Source: Piscinibacter aquaticus (lineage in GTDB: Bacteria > Pseudomonadota > Gammaproteobacteria > Burkholderiales > Burkholderiaceae_C). From it: 64,000 nucleotides of DNA. The notes under the pieces were generated by a model. It was not told the origin of the DNA. It saw only the letters and a list, made by a program, of their open reading frames with translations, and made no database searches. Location: assembly GCA_007994965.1 (NCBI GenBank), contig VOPW01000001.1:2356001-2420000 (forward strand), in the 5' to 3' direction. Position numbers and translations under genes: made by a program. Within the stretch, counting starts at the first letter, position 1, and the number at the start of each line of letters is the position of its first letter. Below, piece after piece: positions 38,972 through 49,597 of the stretch.

Positions 38972-39841
38972 TCAGCGTCGCGTGCTCAGCCAGATGCCCG
39001 GCAGAATCAGCGCAGCCCCCAGGGCATGGAAGAGGTGCACAGATTCGCCCAGCACCGCCCAGCCCACCGCGGCGCTGTACAACGGCCCGAGGTACAGCAC
39101 CATCGACACCCGCGCGGCACCGAGCGCGCGCTGCATGAACGAATAGGCCGCATAGGCCGCCGCCCCGGGGATCAGTGCCGCCGCGAGCACCAGCCCCACG
39201 CTGCGCCACGACAGCTCGCTGGGCAGCCAGAACAGCGCCTCCCAGGCGGTGAACGGCAGCAGCACGATCACGCCGCCGAAGGAGATCAGCGTCAGGCGCG
39301 CCAGCGGCGAGAACGCCGACGGCCAGGGCGCGCAGCAGCAGCGAGTAGACCGTCCAGCACAGCACGGCGACCGAGATCCACAGGTCGCCCGTGTTCAACG
39401 CGAGGTCACCCAGGGCGCCCCACTGCCCGCGCAGGATCACGTGCAGCACGCCGGCCAGCGCGAGCGCCACCCCAGCGCTTGCGCGATGCCGAAACGCTCG
39501 CGCAGCCACAGCGCCGAGGCCAGGGCGATCAGCACCGGCGAAGCGGCATAGAGCAGCCCGATGTTGACCGCCGTGGTGCTGCGCCCGCCGATGTAGACGA
39601 AGGCGCCGCACACCCACATGCCGAGCGCACCCAGCACGAGAAACTGGCCGGCCTCGGCGCGCACGAGATGGCGCTTCTCCGCGATCTCGCGGTGGCAGAA
39701 GGCCAGCAGCACCAGCGCGGCCACCGTCCAGCGGCCCAGCGCGAGCATGTGCGGCGCGATCACGCCCGGCGCCCAGCGAGCGACGAGATAGTTCACGCTC
39801 CACAGCGCCGGCGCGACGAACAGCAGCGCCCGCGCGAGCAT
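38972..39841 (-). CDS. EamA/DMT-family permease
   Basis: Inner-membrane transporter with two EamA repeats, about ten helices: LLFVAPALWSVNYLVARWAP, VNIGLLYAASPVLIALASAL, and in the second half RVSMVLYLGPLYSAAVGWAV with LGAALILPGIWLSTRR at the end. Substrate unknown. Two frame breaks: near 39472 (one G missing in a run) and near 39335, where CCCTGG should read CCTGG (RAWPSAFSPL). ATG 39841 is used; an in-frame TTG at 39880, next to the stop of the upstream gene, would add 13 residues. Confidence 0.82.
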
Positions 39842-39882
39842 CAGCTCGCGTGCGGTGACTCCGGGCTCGTGGGCTGGCAAGT

Positions 39883-41508
39883 TCAGAACGCGGCCGCCAG
39901 CCCGTCGCGGCGCGGATCACTCGCCGCCACGTAGCCTTCGACGGCCGGGTCGCCGAGCCGCCAGATGAACTGGCCGGCGCCGAAGTCCTGGTAGCTGTCC
40001 TGGAAGGATTCGACCTGGTGGCCGAGTGCACGCAGGCCCTCGCGCGTGGCCGCCGGCATCGTGGCCTCGACGTTGATCGACAGGCCCTGGTTGAAGCGCC
40101 AGCGCGGCGCATCGCAGGCCGCCTGCGGCTCCTGGCGGAAGTCGAGCATGCGCACCAGCGTCTGCATGTGGCCCTGCGGCTGCATGTTGCCGCCCATCAC
40201 GCCGAAGCTCATCACCGGCGCGCCGTCCTTCGTGAGGAACGCCGGGATGATGGTGTGGAACGGCCGCTTGCCTGGCGCCACGAGATTCGGGCTGCCGTCG
40301 CGCAGGCTGAAGCCGTGGCCGCGGTTCTGCAGCGAGACGCCGTAGCCCGGCACCACCACGCCCGAGCCGAAGCCCATGTAGTTGCTCTGGATGAAGCTGA
40401 CCATCATGCCGCTCTCGTCGGCGGCGGTGAGGTAGATCGTGCCGCCCTTGACCGGGTTGCCGGCGCGGAAGTCCTGCGCGCGCTTCGGGTCGATCAGCTT
40501 GGCGCGCTGGAAGAGGTACTCGGCATCCAGCATCTGCTCGGGCGTGAGCTCCATCGAGCGCGCGTCCGACACGTAGCGGTAGGTGTCGGCGAAGGCGAGC
40601 TTCATCGCCTCGATCTGCAGGTGCTGGGCCTGTACGCTGTCGGCCTTCATCGCCGAGAGATCGAAGTGCGAGAGGATGCCGAGCGCGATCAGCGCCGCGA
40701 TGCCCTGCCCGTTCGGCGGAATCTCGTGCAGCCGGTGGCCGGCGTAATCCTGGCCGATCGGGTCGACCCACTCGGGCCGGTAGCCAGCCAGGTCGGCCTC
40801 GGTCATCGCGCCACCGTGCGCCTTGGCGTGAGCGGCGATGGCCCGCGCCACCTCGCCGCGGTAGAAGGCTTCGCCGTACGTCTCGGCGATCAGCTTCAGC
40901 GTGCGCGCCGCGCCCGGGAAGCGGAACAGCTCGCCGACCTCGGGCGCGCGGCCACGGGGCAAGAAGGTGTCGGCAAAACCGGGCTGGTCGGTGAGTTCGG
41001 GCAGCGCCGCGGCCATGGCCCACTTCTGCCGCACGATCCACGGTACCGCATAGCCGCGCTCGGCAATCTCGATGGCGGGTTCGAGCAGGTCGGCGAAGGC
41101 CAGCTTGCCGAATCGCTCCGACAGCGCCACCCACGAGGCCACCGCGCCGGGCACGGTGACGCTGTCCCAGCCGCGCTTGGCCGGCGCGCGTGCATCGCTG
41201 CCGTACTTGCCGCGGAAATAGTCGGGCGTCCAGCCCTGCGGCGCGGTGCCGCTGGCATTCAGCCCGTGCAGCTTGTGCCCGTCCCACAGGATCGCGAACG
41301 CATCCGATCCCAGGCCATTGCTGCAGGGCTCGACGATGGTCATCGCCGCCGCGGCGGCGATCGCTGCATCGACGGCATTGCCGCCCTTCCACAGCATGCG
41401 CAAACCGGCCTGCGCCGCGTAGGGGTGCGAGGTCGAGACGACGTTGCGGCCGAACACCGGCACGCGCTGACTGGGGTAGCCGGCGCTCCAGTCGAAGGAA
41501 GAGGTCAT
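39883..41508 (-). CDS. Gamma-glutamyltransferase family protein
   Basis: Ntn-hydrolase of the gamma-glutamyltranspeptidase family, 541 residues. Features are GGNAVDAAIAAAAAMTIVEP near the N-terminus, VPGAVASWVALSERFG, PPNGQGIAALIALGIL, and the autoprocessing region GNPVKGGTIYLTAADESGMM, where a Thr would become the new N-terminal nucleophile. No signal peptide is evident, so it is more like the cytosolic YwrD/acylase-type members than periplasmic Ggt. Substrate uncertain. ATG overlaps the stop of the DUF3422 gene (ATGA). No frame break. Confidence 0.88.
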   Translation of the reverse strand: MTSSFDWSAGYPSQRVPVFGRNVVSTSHPYAAQAGLRMLWKGGNAVDAAIAAAAAMTIVEPCSNGLGSDAFAILWDGHKLHGLNASGTAPQGWTPDYFRGKYGSDARAPAKRGWDSVTVPGAVASWVALSERFGKLAFADLLEPAIEIAERGYAVPWIVRQKWAMAAALPELTDQPGFADTFLPRGRAPEVGELFRFPGAARTLKLIAETYGEAFYRGEVARAIAAHAKAHGGAMTEADLAGYRPEWVDPIGQDYAGHRLHEIPPNGQGIAALIALGILSHFDLSAMKADSVQAQHLQIEAMKLAFADTYRYVSDARSMELTPEQMLDAEYLFQRAKLIDPKRAQDFRAGNPVKGGTIYLTAADESGMMVSFIQSNYMGFGSGVVVPGYGVSLQNRGHGFSLRDGSPNLVAPGKRPFHTIIPAFLTKDGAPVMSFGVMGGNMQPQGHMQTLVRMLDFRQEPQAACDAPRWRFNQGLSINVEATMPAATREGLRALGHQVESFQDSYQDFGAGQFIWRLGDPAVEGYVAASDPRRDGLAAAF

Positions 41509-42807
41509 CGAGAGGTCTCCGTGTGATTCGTATCGGCGGCGGCCTGCGCCTCCTTGTGCAGCCGGCGCACGCCCAGCCAGACGGCGATGGCGATCAGCGG
41601 GATGGCCACCGCCACCGCCACGTCGGGCGAGACGTTCCAGCCGGCCGACTTGGCGCCCTTGGCGGCATAGCCCACCAGCCCGGCGCCGTAGTAGGTGACG
41701 GCCGCCACCGAGAAGCCCTCCACCGCGCTCTGCAGCAGCAGCTGCGCCTTCTGGCGGCGGTTCATCGCATCGAGCAGCTCGCGGCTGCTCTGCTGCTGCT
41801 CGATCTCCACGCGCGTGCGCAGCAGGTTCGAGACGCGCGAGATGCGCTCCGACAGCGCCTGCAGCCGCCGCCCGGCCCAGGCGCAGGTCTGCATGGCCGG
41901 CAGCAGGCGGCGGTCCATGAACTCGCGCAGCGTCTGCAGGTTGTGCACGCGCTCCTCGCGCAGTTCGTCGATGCGCCGCTGAACGAGTTCGAAGTACGCC
42001 GCGCTGGCCGAAAAGCGCGCATGCGTGCGGGCATACAGGCCCTCGACGCGCGCGGCCAGCTGCGTCAGCTGGCGCAGCAGCTCGGGCTCGTCGTCGGGGT
42101 TGGCGGTGCGGATGCGCTCGGCCACGTCGGCCGGTCGCGCTCGGCATTGGCCAGCGCGCCACCGACCTCGCGCGCCACCGGCAGGCCGAGCAAGGCCATC
42201 ATCCGGTAGGTCTCGATCTCCTGCAGCCGCTGCACCAGGCGGCCCAGGCGCCGCGGCGTCATGTCGCCGGCGACGACGATCCAGCGCGCGAAGCCGTCGC
42301 CATAGAGGCGGAAGTCGGTGTAGACGTCGGCCGAGCCGTCCATCACGCGGGCGCCGACCTGGGGCTGTCCTCGTTGAGCATGCTGCGCACCAGCGGCGGC
42401 ACTTCGTCGCGCGGCGTGATCGCCGGCTTGACGAGCACGTGCATGCCCACCAGCCATTCGCCGGGCAGGCCGGCGCGCCAGTCGGCCGGCAGGTCGTCGA
42501 TCGGCAGCGGCGCGAAGCTCTCGGGCACCCCAGCCGGGCGCTTCCACGCCGTGCAGGTGTGGAACTCGCCGTGCTTCTCCCAGCGCAGGCGGAGCCCGCC
42601 GATGTCGGCGCTGAAGTGGCTGGCGCCCTCGGCCGGGACCGGCAGCTGCCGGGACTGCAGCAGCGCGGCGAGGTGATCGCGCTCGGCGCTGCCCGCATTG
42701 CCGACCAGCGCCACGTGCGACAGCAGCAGCGGCGCATGCAGACGCTCGTAGGGCCGCGCATGCACCTCGTGGTGCAGCATTTCGCGCAAGGGGTGGACGG
42801 TCTGCAT
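41505..42807 (-). CDS. DUF3422-family membrane-anchored protein
   Basis: About 434 residues; function unknown. It begins HPLREMLHHEVHARPYERLH, a DUF3422 signature, and has FRLYGDGFARWIVVAGDMTP, long helices (RIDELREERVHNLQTLREFM) and two C-terminal membrane helices (VAAVTYYGAGLVGYAA and VAVAVAIPLIAIAVWLGV). Breaks are near 42362 and near 42136, where CCWGG restores ERD-x-ADVAERI. It overlaps the gamma-glutamyltransferase gene by four bases, a pair likely co-transcribed. Confidence 0.82.
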
Positions 42808-42865
42808 CTCGGGTACTCCTCCGAGCGACGATGCTAGTCGATGCATCCGGCGGCACGCCGGCCCG

Positions 42866-44452
42866 TCAATCTATCGCTTCCCCGATGAAGCGCTGCACCT
42901 TCGGCGGCTCGGCGCCGAGGTGGAAGGCGAGCGCCGCTCGCGCAGGCCGACATCGGCCGCGGTGAAGCGCTCGTGCCGGCGAAGGTGCTCGACCCAGGTC
43001 TCGTCGAGGAAGTATTCGATGTAGCGGCCCGGCGCCGACGGGTCGCGGAACAGGCCCCACGACAGCGCGCCCTGGCGCAGCCGCGCGCGGCGGGTGTCTT
43101 CCATCACGCGCATGAAGTCATCGGCGCGGGTCGGCTCGATCAGGTATTCGACCGTCACCATCACCGGCCCTTCGTCGGGCAGCGGCTCGACCAGCGGCAC
43201 GGGCGGCACGCCGCCGGGGCGCGCCGGCGTGAGGTCTTCGTCCTCGCCGCCATCGACGCTCAGCCGCCGGTCAGCGCCAGCACCAGCGGGCCGGCCACGG
43301 CCGCGGCGACGATGCTCGCCGGCACGCTGCTCCAGGTGGCCACGGCCCCACAGCGCCGCACCGGCCGCACTGCCGCCCATCAGCGCCATCTGGTAGATCG
43401 ACATGCCGCGCGCCCGCACCCAGTTGGGCAGCGCCATCTGCGCGGCCAGCGTCAGCGAGTTGGCGGTGGCGATCCAGGCCATGCCGGCCACCGCCATCGC
43501 CGGCACCGCCAGCCACAGGCTCGGGGCGAAGACCACCGTCACCGCGGCCAGCGCATGCACGCCGGTGCCCCAGCGCACGAAGCGGTCGCGGCTGATGTTC
43601 TGCCGCAGCCGCGGCAGGTACAGCGCCGTGGCCACCGCGCCGGCGCCCATCGCCGCCAGCAGCAGCGTGAAGGTGCCCGCGCCGCCGCCGTGCAGGTTGC
43701 GCGCCACCAGCGGCAGCAGCGCGGTCAGCGAGGTCGACTGCAGGAAGAACAGGAAGATGCGGATCAGCACGCTGCGCATGCGCGGCGACTGCGCCACGTG
43801 CTGCAGGCCGACGCGCATCGCGCCGATGAAGCGCTCGCCGGGCAGCGCGCTGGCCTTGCGCTGCGACCTCCAGCGGATGATCAGCACGAAGGCGGCCGCC
43901 GCGAGCACCGCATTGAGCGCGAAGACCACCGCCGCGCCGGCGCCGGCCAGCAGCGCACCGGCCACCACCGGGCCGATGACGCGCGACATGTTCATCGCCA
44001 CGCCGTTGAGCGCCAGCGCGGCCGGCAGTTCGTGGCGCGGCACGACGTCGGGCACGATGGCCGCGAAGACCGGCCAGCGCATCGCCAGGCCGATGCCGTT
44101 GGCAAACGTCAGCGCCAGCAGCAGCGGCGCGGTGAGCACGCCGGCCAGCGAAGCGGCGCACAGCAGCATCGCCACGCAGGCCACCCACAGCTGCGTGGCG
44201 GCGAAGTAGCGGCGGCGGTCGACGATGTCGGCCATCGCGCCGCTGGGCAGGCCGAGCACGAAGACCGGCAGCGTCGACGCGGCCTGCACCAGCGCCACCA
44301 TCACGGCGCTGTGGGTCAGCGTGGTCATCAGCCACGCCGCCGCCACGTCGTTCATCCACATGGTCACGTTGGCGGCCAGCCGAGGCCAGCCACAGCATGC
44401 GGAAGACCGGCCCCTTCAGCGGGGCCAGCGACGACGGCGCTGCCGCGTTCAA
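42866..44452 (-). CDS. MFS exporter with C-terminal soluble domain (PF05977-like)
   Basis: Major facilitator protein of about 530 residues in the inner membrane. Twelve-helix MFS_3/EntS-like core: MWMNDVAAAWLMTTLTHSAV, PVFVLGLPSGAMADIVDRRR, NGVAMNMSRVIGPVVAGALL. It ends with a soluble ferredoxin-like domain: VMVTVEYLIEPTRADDFMRV, SWGLFRDPSAPGRYIEYFLD and WVEHLRRHERFT, resembling antibiotic-monooxygenase-type folds. This architecture is known for transmembrane secretion effectors of this family. Breaks are near 44383, 43322 and 42940. The start is uncertain; TTG 44452 is the best in-frame choice. Substrate unknown. Confidence 0.8.
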
Positions 44453-44459
44453 CGCCTCG

Positions 44460-45973
44460 TCAATCCGCGTCCTGGAACGCCTCTTCGCGCTTGTTCTTGA
44501 TCGACGGCAGCATCACCACCACGATCATCAGCACCGCGGCCAGCAGCAGGCCGGCGGACAGCGGCCGCGTCACGAAGGTGCTCCAGTCGCCCCGCGACAG
44601 CAGCAGCGCGCGGCGCAGGTTCTCTTCCATCATCGGCCCGAGGATGAAGCCCAGCAGCAGCGGGGCCGGCTCGCACGAGAGCTTGTAGAAGATGTAGCCG
44701 ACGATCGCGAAGCCCGCGCCCATGTAGACGTCGAAGGCGTTGTTGTTCAGCGTGTACAGGCCGATGCAGCAGAAGGCCATGATCGCCGGAAACAGGAAGC
44801 GGTACGGCACCGTGAGCAGCTTGATCCAGATACCGATCAGCGGCAGGTTCAGGATGATCAGCATCAGGTTGCCGATCCACATCGAGGCGATCAGGCCCCA
44901 GAACAGCTCGGGGTTGCTGGTCATCACCTGCGGGCCGGGCTGGATGCCCTTGATCGTCATCGCGCCGACCATCAGCGCCATCACCGCGTTCGGCGGGATG
45001 CCCAGCGTCAGCATCGGGATGAACGAGGTCTGCGCGCCGGCGTTGTTGGCCGATTCGGGGCCGGCCACGCCGCGGATGTTGCCCTTGCCGAAGGCCGGCT
45101 CGCCGGGGCGGCCGCGCGTCTTCTTCTCGAGCGTGTAGGCCGCGAAGGAGGCGAGCAGCGCGCCGCCGCCGGGCAGCACGCCGAGCAGCGAGCCCATGGT
45201 GGTGCCGCGCAGCACGGCCGGGAAGGCATCCTTGAAGTCCTGCGCGGTCGGCCACAGGCCCTTGACGTCCTTGGTGAACACCTCGCGGTGCTCGGCCGGC
45301 TTGCCGAGGTTGGCGATGATCTCGCCGAAGCCGAACACGCCCATCGCGATCGCGACGAAGCCGATGCCGTCGGTCAGCTCGGGGATGTCGAAGCTGTAGC
45401 GCGGCGTGCCGGAGATGACGTCGGTGTTGATCTGGCCGAGCAGCAGGCCGAGCAGGATCATCGCGATCGCCTTGACCAGCGAGCCCGAGGCCAGTACCAC
45501 CGCGCCGATCAGGCCGAGCACCATCAGCGAGAAATACTCGGCCGGGCCGAACTTGAAGGCCAGTTCGGTCAGCGGCGGCGCGAAGGCGGCGATGATGATC
45601 GTGCCCACGCAGCCGGCGAAGAACGAACCCAGGCCGGCCGCAGCCAGCGCGGCGCCGGCACGGCCCTGGCGAGCCATCTGGTAGCCGTCGATCGCGGTCA
45701 CCACCGAGCTCGATTCGCCCGGCACGTTGATCAGGATCGCGGTGGTCGAGCCGCCGTACTGCGCGCCGTAGTAGATGCCGGCGAGCATGATCAGCGCCGG
45801 CGTCGCATCGAGCGCGTAGATCGACGGCAGCAGCATCGCGATGGTCGCGACCGGACCGAGGCCGGGCAGCACGCCGATCAGCGTGCCGAGCAGCGCGCCG
45901 CCGAAGGCATAGAGCAGGTTCTGGACGGTGAAGGCGACACCGAAGCCGAGCGCCGGTTGTTCAGCAGATCCAT
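44460..45973 (-). CDS. tctA: Tripartite tricarboxylate transporter large permease TctA
   Basis: Large membrane subunit of a TTT carrier, about 505 residues and roughly 11 helices. The two conserved TctA signatures appear as GIYYGAQYGGSTTAILINVP with GESSSVVTAIDGYQMARQGR, and later GNIRGVAGPESANNAGAQTS with FIPMLTLGIPPNAVMALM. One break near 45955, where CCWGG restores MDLLNN-x-ALGFGVAFTVQNL. It follows tctB by 10 bases. Substrate is set by a TctC binding protein, which is not encoded nearby. Confidence 0.93.
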
Positions 45974-45983
45974 CGCGGGCTCC

Positions 45984-46448
45984 TCAGCGGCTCAGGAACG
46001 AGGGCCACAGCGGAATCGTCAGATTCAGCCCCCAGATGAAGATGACCCAGCTGCCGATGGTCAGGATGACCGAGTTCAGCAGCGCCTCGCCCCAGTGGAA
46101 TTCGTCGCCGGCCAGCGCGGCCACGATCACCAGCAGCGGCAGCGCGATGACCATGCCCAGGTGCGGCAGCGCCCAGCCGAACAGCGCCACGGTGCCGACG
46201 ATGAAGCCCAGCGGCTTCCAGGCGAACGGGCCGACCGGATCGCCGCCCTCGACCTCGATGGTCAGCGACTTGAACAGCACGCCTGCGCCGAGCAGCGCGG
46301 TCAGGATGCCCAGGCCGAAGGGAAAGTAGCCAGGGCCCGGGCGGGCCGAGCTGCCGAAGCTGTAGTCGGTGGCGCCCCAGGCGAAGCCGAGCCCGACCGC
46401 GATGAACATGAGGCCCGACCAGAAGTCGCGCTCGCTCTTGATCTTCAC
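45984..46448 (-). CDS. tctB: Tripartite tricarboxylate transporter small permease TctB
   Basis: 154 residues with four membrane helices: FWSGLMFIAVGLGFAWGATD, GLGILTALLGAGVLFKSL, PLGFIVGTVALFGWALPHLG and LLNSVILTIGSWVIFIWGLN. GTG start at 46448 is supported by GGAGGAGAG seven bases upstream. Upstream of it is a GspE gene, so the usual first gene tctC is absent here. No frame break. Confidence 0.92.
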   Translation of the reverse strand: MKIKSERDFWSGLMFIAVGLGFAWGATDYSFGSSARPGPGYFPFGLGILTALLGAGVLFKSLTIEVEGGDPVGPFAWKPLGFIVGTVALFGWALPHLGMVIALPLLVIVAALAGDEFHWGEALLNSVILTIGSWVIFIWGLNLTIPLWPSFLSR

Positions 46449-46532
46449 TGCACTCTCCTCCGCGAACGGATTGTTTGCGGCGGATTCTAGGCAGCGGTAC
46501 CCGAGTGCCCTGTGTGGTTTACACGTAGCGCC

Positions 46533-48319
46533 TCATTCCCAGGAGGGCGTGGCGCGCAGCACCTCTTCCAACGTCGTCAGGCCCTCGGCCACCTTCATCG
46601 CACCGGCCACGCGCAAGGGGCGCAGGCCGCTGTGCAGCGCCTGCTTGCGCAGCCGCGCCATGTCGGTGGTGGGCGTGATGCACTGGCGCTCGTCTTCGGC
46701 GATGGTCAGCAGCTCGTACAGGCCGGCGCGGCCGCGGTAGCCGGTCATCCGGCATTCGAGGCAACCCACCGGCTTGTAGGGCTTGACCGCCCCCGTCAGG
46801 CGCCAGGGCTTGACGAACTCGCCGAGCGCCTCGCGCGACAGCGCCTCGTCGGGCTGCTTGCAGGCCGGGCACAGCGTGCGCACCGGGCGCTGCGCGAGCA
46901 CGCCGATCACCGTCGCGCCGATCAGGTACGCCGGCACGCCGAGGTCTTCCAGCCGCGTGATGGCGGAGACCGAGTCGTTGGTGTGCAGCGTGCTGAAGAC
47001 GAGGTGGCCGGTCAGCGCGGCCTGGATCGCCATCTCGGCGGTCTCGAGATCGCGGATCTCGCCGACCATGATGATGTCCGGATCCTGCCGCATCAGCGCA
47101 CGCAGGCCCTCGGCGAAGTTCAGGTCGATGGCCGACTGCACCTGCGTCTGGTTGAACGCCGGCTGGATCATCTCGATCGGGTCTTCGATCGTGCAGACGT
47201 TGACCTCGTCGGTGGCCGGGCGGCGCAGGGTGGAATACAGCGTCGTCGTCTTGCCCGAGCCGGTCGGGCCGGTGACGAGGATGATGCCGTGCGCCTGCGT
47301 CACCAGTTCTTCCCAGCGCTTGCCGTCGTGCGCGCCGAAGCCCAGTGCATCGATCGACTTGACGGTGGTGTCCGGGTCGAAGATGCGCATCACCATCTTC
47401 TCGCCGAAGGCCGTGGGCAGCGTCGACAGGCGCATCTCGACCTCGTCGCCGCTCGGGTTGCGCGTCTTGATGCGGCCGTCGAGCGGGCGGCGCTTCTCGA
47501 CCACGTCCATGCGGCCGAGCAGCTTGACGCGCGATCATCGCGTTCATCACGCCCGGCGGCACCCGGTAGACGTTGTGCATCACCCCGTCGATGCGGAAGC
47601 GGATCAGGCTGCGCTCGCGGCGCGGCTCGAGGTGGATGTCGCTGGCGCGCTGGTCGAAGGCGTACTGCCACAGCCAGTCGACCACCTGCACCACGCCCTG
47701 GTCGTTGGCGTCGAGCTGCTTGTTGCTGCGGCCGAGCTCGACAAGCTGCTCGAAGCTCGACAGCGACGAGGTCTCGCCGGTCTTGATCGCCGCGCGCACC
47801 GATTTCGACAGGCTGTAGAACTCGGTGGTGTATTTCTGCAGCTCGGTCGGGCTGGCGACGACCAGCCGGATCGGCTTGCCGGTGTGCGCCTCGATCTCGA
47901 CACCCAGGCGGTGTCGCAGGGCTCGCAGGTGGCGATGGTCACGTCGCGCAGGCCGACGTTCAGCGGCAGGCCTTGCGGCGCTCGGCATAGCTGATCGACA
48001 TCACTTCGGCCACGCGGCCGACGTCGACCTTCAGCGGGTCGATGCGCACGTAGGGCAGCTTGACGCGGCCGGCCAGCCACTCCGTCAGCGCCTCGATATC
48101 GAGCACGCGGCCCTTGCCCGGCTCCTTGTCGCGCTGCAGGCCGAGGCCGGCGATGCGCACCAGCGGGTGCTGGCGGCTGTCGGTACCGTGAAAGCGCTTC
48201 TCGGTGGCGCGCGCGACCTCCTCGCCGAGCACGCCGTCCTTGCGCAGCCAGCGCAGCAGCACGCGCCAATCCAGCGGGCCGACGTGCGGCTTGTCGAAGG
48301 CGAGGTCGGGAGCGTTCAT
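46533..48319 (-). CDS. GspE/PilB-family secretion or pilus assembly ATPase
   Basis: About 595 residues. An N-terminal MshEN-like region (WLAGRVKLPYVRIDPLKVDV) precedes the hexameric ATPase core: Walker A LVTGPTGSGKTTTLYS, Asp box CTIEDPIEMI, Walker B DPDIIMVGEIRDLETAEMA, His box GHLVFSTLHTNDS, and the zinc tetracysteine motif CPAC...CLECRMTGYRGR. Breaks are near 47975, 47905 and 47530. No other secretion or pilin genes are adjacent; instead it is translationally coupled to a spermidine-synthase-like gene (ATGA). It could be the PilB or GspE of a system encoded elsewhere. Confidence 0.88.
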
Positions 48320-49104
48320 GCGGGTTGGAGGACGGAGTCCGGCAGCGGGCGGATCATGCGCAGCCATTTTCGCGCCGGCAAGCCATATCGCGTGTCGACC
48401 TGTTGCGCGCGGGCGGCGAGTTCGTCACGGTCGGGCAGGCTGCCGGCCTTGATCGCCAGCATGATCGTGTTGCCTTCGCGCGTCGGCTGCATCGAGACCA
48501 CCACGCCGCCAGCGAAGGCGGCGGCGATGCGCCGCGCGCTGCGCGCGAAGCTGGCATGGCGACCGAACAGGTTGACGCTCATCACGCCGCCGTCGGCCAG
48601 CGCCCGGGCGCAGCCTCGGTAGAAGGCTTCGCTGTCGCACACCGGGCCGGCGGCCTCGTGGTCGTAGAGGTCGACGCACAGCACGTCGACCGAACCCGGC
48701 TCGGCCACCTCGTCGACCCAGCGCTGTGCGTCCATCTCCAGCACGGCAAAGCGCGGACCCTCGGCCGGCAGGCGGAAGTAGGCGCGGTTGACGCCGATCA
48801 CCGTCGGGTTCAGCTCGACCACCGTGGTCTTCATCTTCATCGCGCCGTGCGTGAAGCGCGTGATCGCGCCGGCACCCAGGCCCAGTTGCACCGCATGGCC
48901 GCGCGCCAGCTCGGCGCTCGGCCGCAGCAGCATCCAGGCCATCATGCGCTGCACGTACTCCAGCTCGATCTGCGACGGCGTCTTCAAGCGCATCGCGCCC
49001 TGCACCCAGGGCGTGCCCAGGTGCAGGTAGCGCACGCCGTCGTGCTCGGAGAGGGTGGCCGGCGCCATCTCGGGTTCGGTGCTCTTCTTCGTTCTCGTCG
49101 TCAT
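48316..49104 (-). CDS. Spermidine-synthase-like methyltransferase-fold protein
   Basis: 262 residues with a Rossmann-type domain of the spermidine synthase superfamily: LGLGAGAITRFTHGAMKMKT, VVELNPTVIGVNRAYFRL, FAVLEMDAQRWVDEV and VDVLCVDLYDHEAAGPV, ending with a segment like YRGCARALADGGVMSVNLFG. Lack of the full polyamine-binding signature makes true spermidine synthase activity uncertain. Its ATG overlaps the glycosylase stop and its stop overlaps the gspE ATG. No frame break. Confidence 0.75.
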   Translation of the reverse strand: MTTRTKKSTEPEMAPATLSEHDGVRYLHLGTPWVQGAMRLKTPSQIELEYVQRMMAWMLLRPSAELARGHAVQLGLGAGAITRFTHGAMKMKTTVVELNPTVIGVNRAYFRLPAEGPRFAVLEMDAQRWVDEVAEPGSVDVLCVDLYDHEAAGPVCDSEAFYRGCARALADGGVMSVNLFGRHASFARSARRIAAAFAGGVVVSMQPTREGNTIMLAIKAGSLPDRDELAARAQQVDTRYGLPARKWLRMIRPLPDSVLQPA

Positions 49105-49597
49105 GCCAGACCGTGGGCGGCGAAGGCGGCCCGCCGTGCCGCCAGCTTGCGTTCGAAACTCCAGCTGGCATTGGCCGGGCTGGTGGACGGCAGGCGGATC
49201 ACCTCGACGCCGAGCGTGCGCGTGACCGCCATCGCGCGCCGATTCTCCGCCGTTGTGGGCCACGGCCTGCAGCTTCGGCGCGCGGCCCTTCAGGCTGGCC
49301 GGTCGTTGGGCACGGCCGCCTCGATCGCGCTGTCCAGGCTGCCCTCGCGCCGGCAGCTGGCGTAGACGTCCCAGATGCCGAGGCCGCGGCGCTTCGCCTC
49401 GGCGAGGCGCTGCGCATACGGCATCGCCACCGGGTCGATACCCCACAGCGCCGACAGCAGCGGCCAGAACTGGTTGCGCGGATGGGCGTAGTACTGCTGC
49501 TCGCGCAGCGAGGCCACGCCAGGAAGCTGCCCAGCACCACCAGCCGCGTCTCGCGGCCGATCACCGGGGCCGGGCCCTGCAGCGGCGCGTCGCTCAT
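49101..49597 (-). CDS. DNA-deoxyinosine (hypoxanthine) glycosylase, UDG superfamily
   Basis: About 166 residues. Family motifs are TRLVVLGSFPGVASLREQQY, then YAHPRNQFWPLLSALWG, and the C-terminal LPSTSPANASWSFERKLA. Such enzymes excise hypoxanthine, and some uracil, from deaminated DNA. Three frame breaks need repair: near 49518 (CCCTGG restores SFPGVAS), near 49302 (CCWGG restores PND-x-ASLKGRAP) and near 49245. It overlaps tatD upstream and the spermidine-synthase-like gene downstream by four bases each. Confidence 0.8.

Noticed and set aside
44397-46490. 697-codon plus-strand open frame opposite tctA and tctB
   Set aside because: Composition dominated by Gln, Arg, Asp and His is the usual antisense image of a hydrophobic membrane protein; TctA and TctB motifs on the minus strand are clear.
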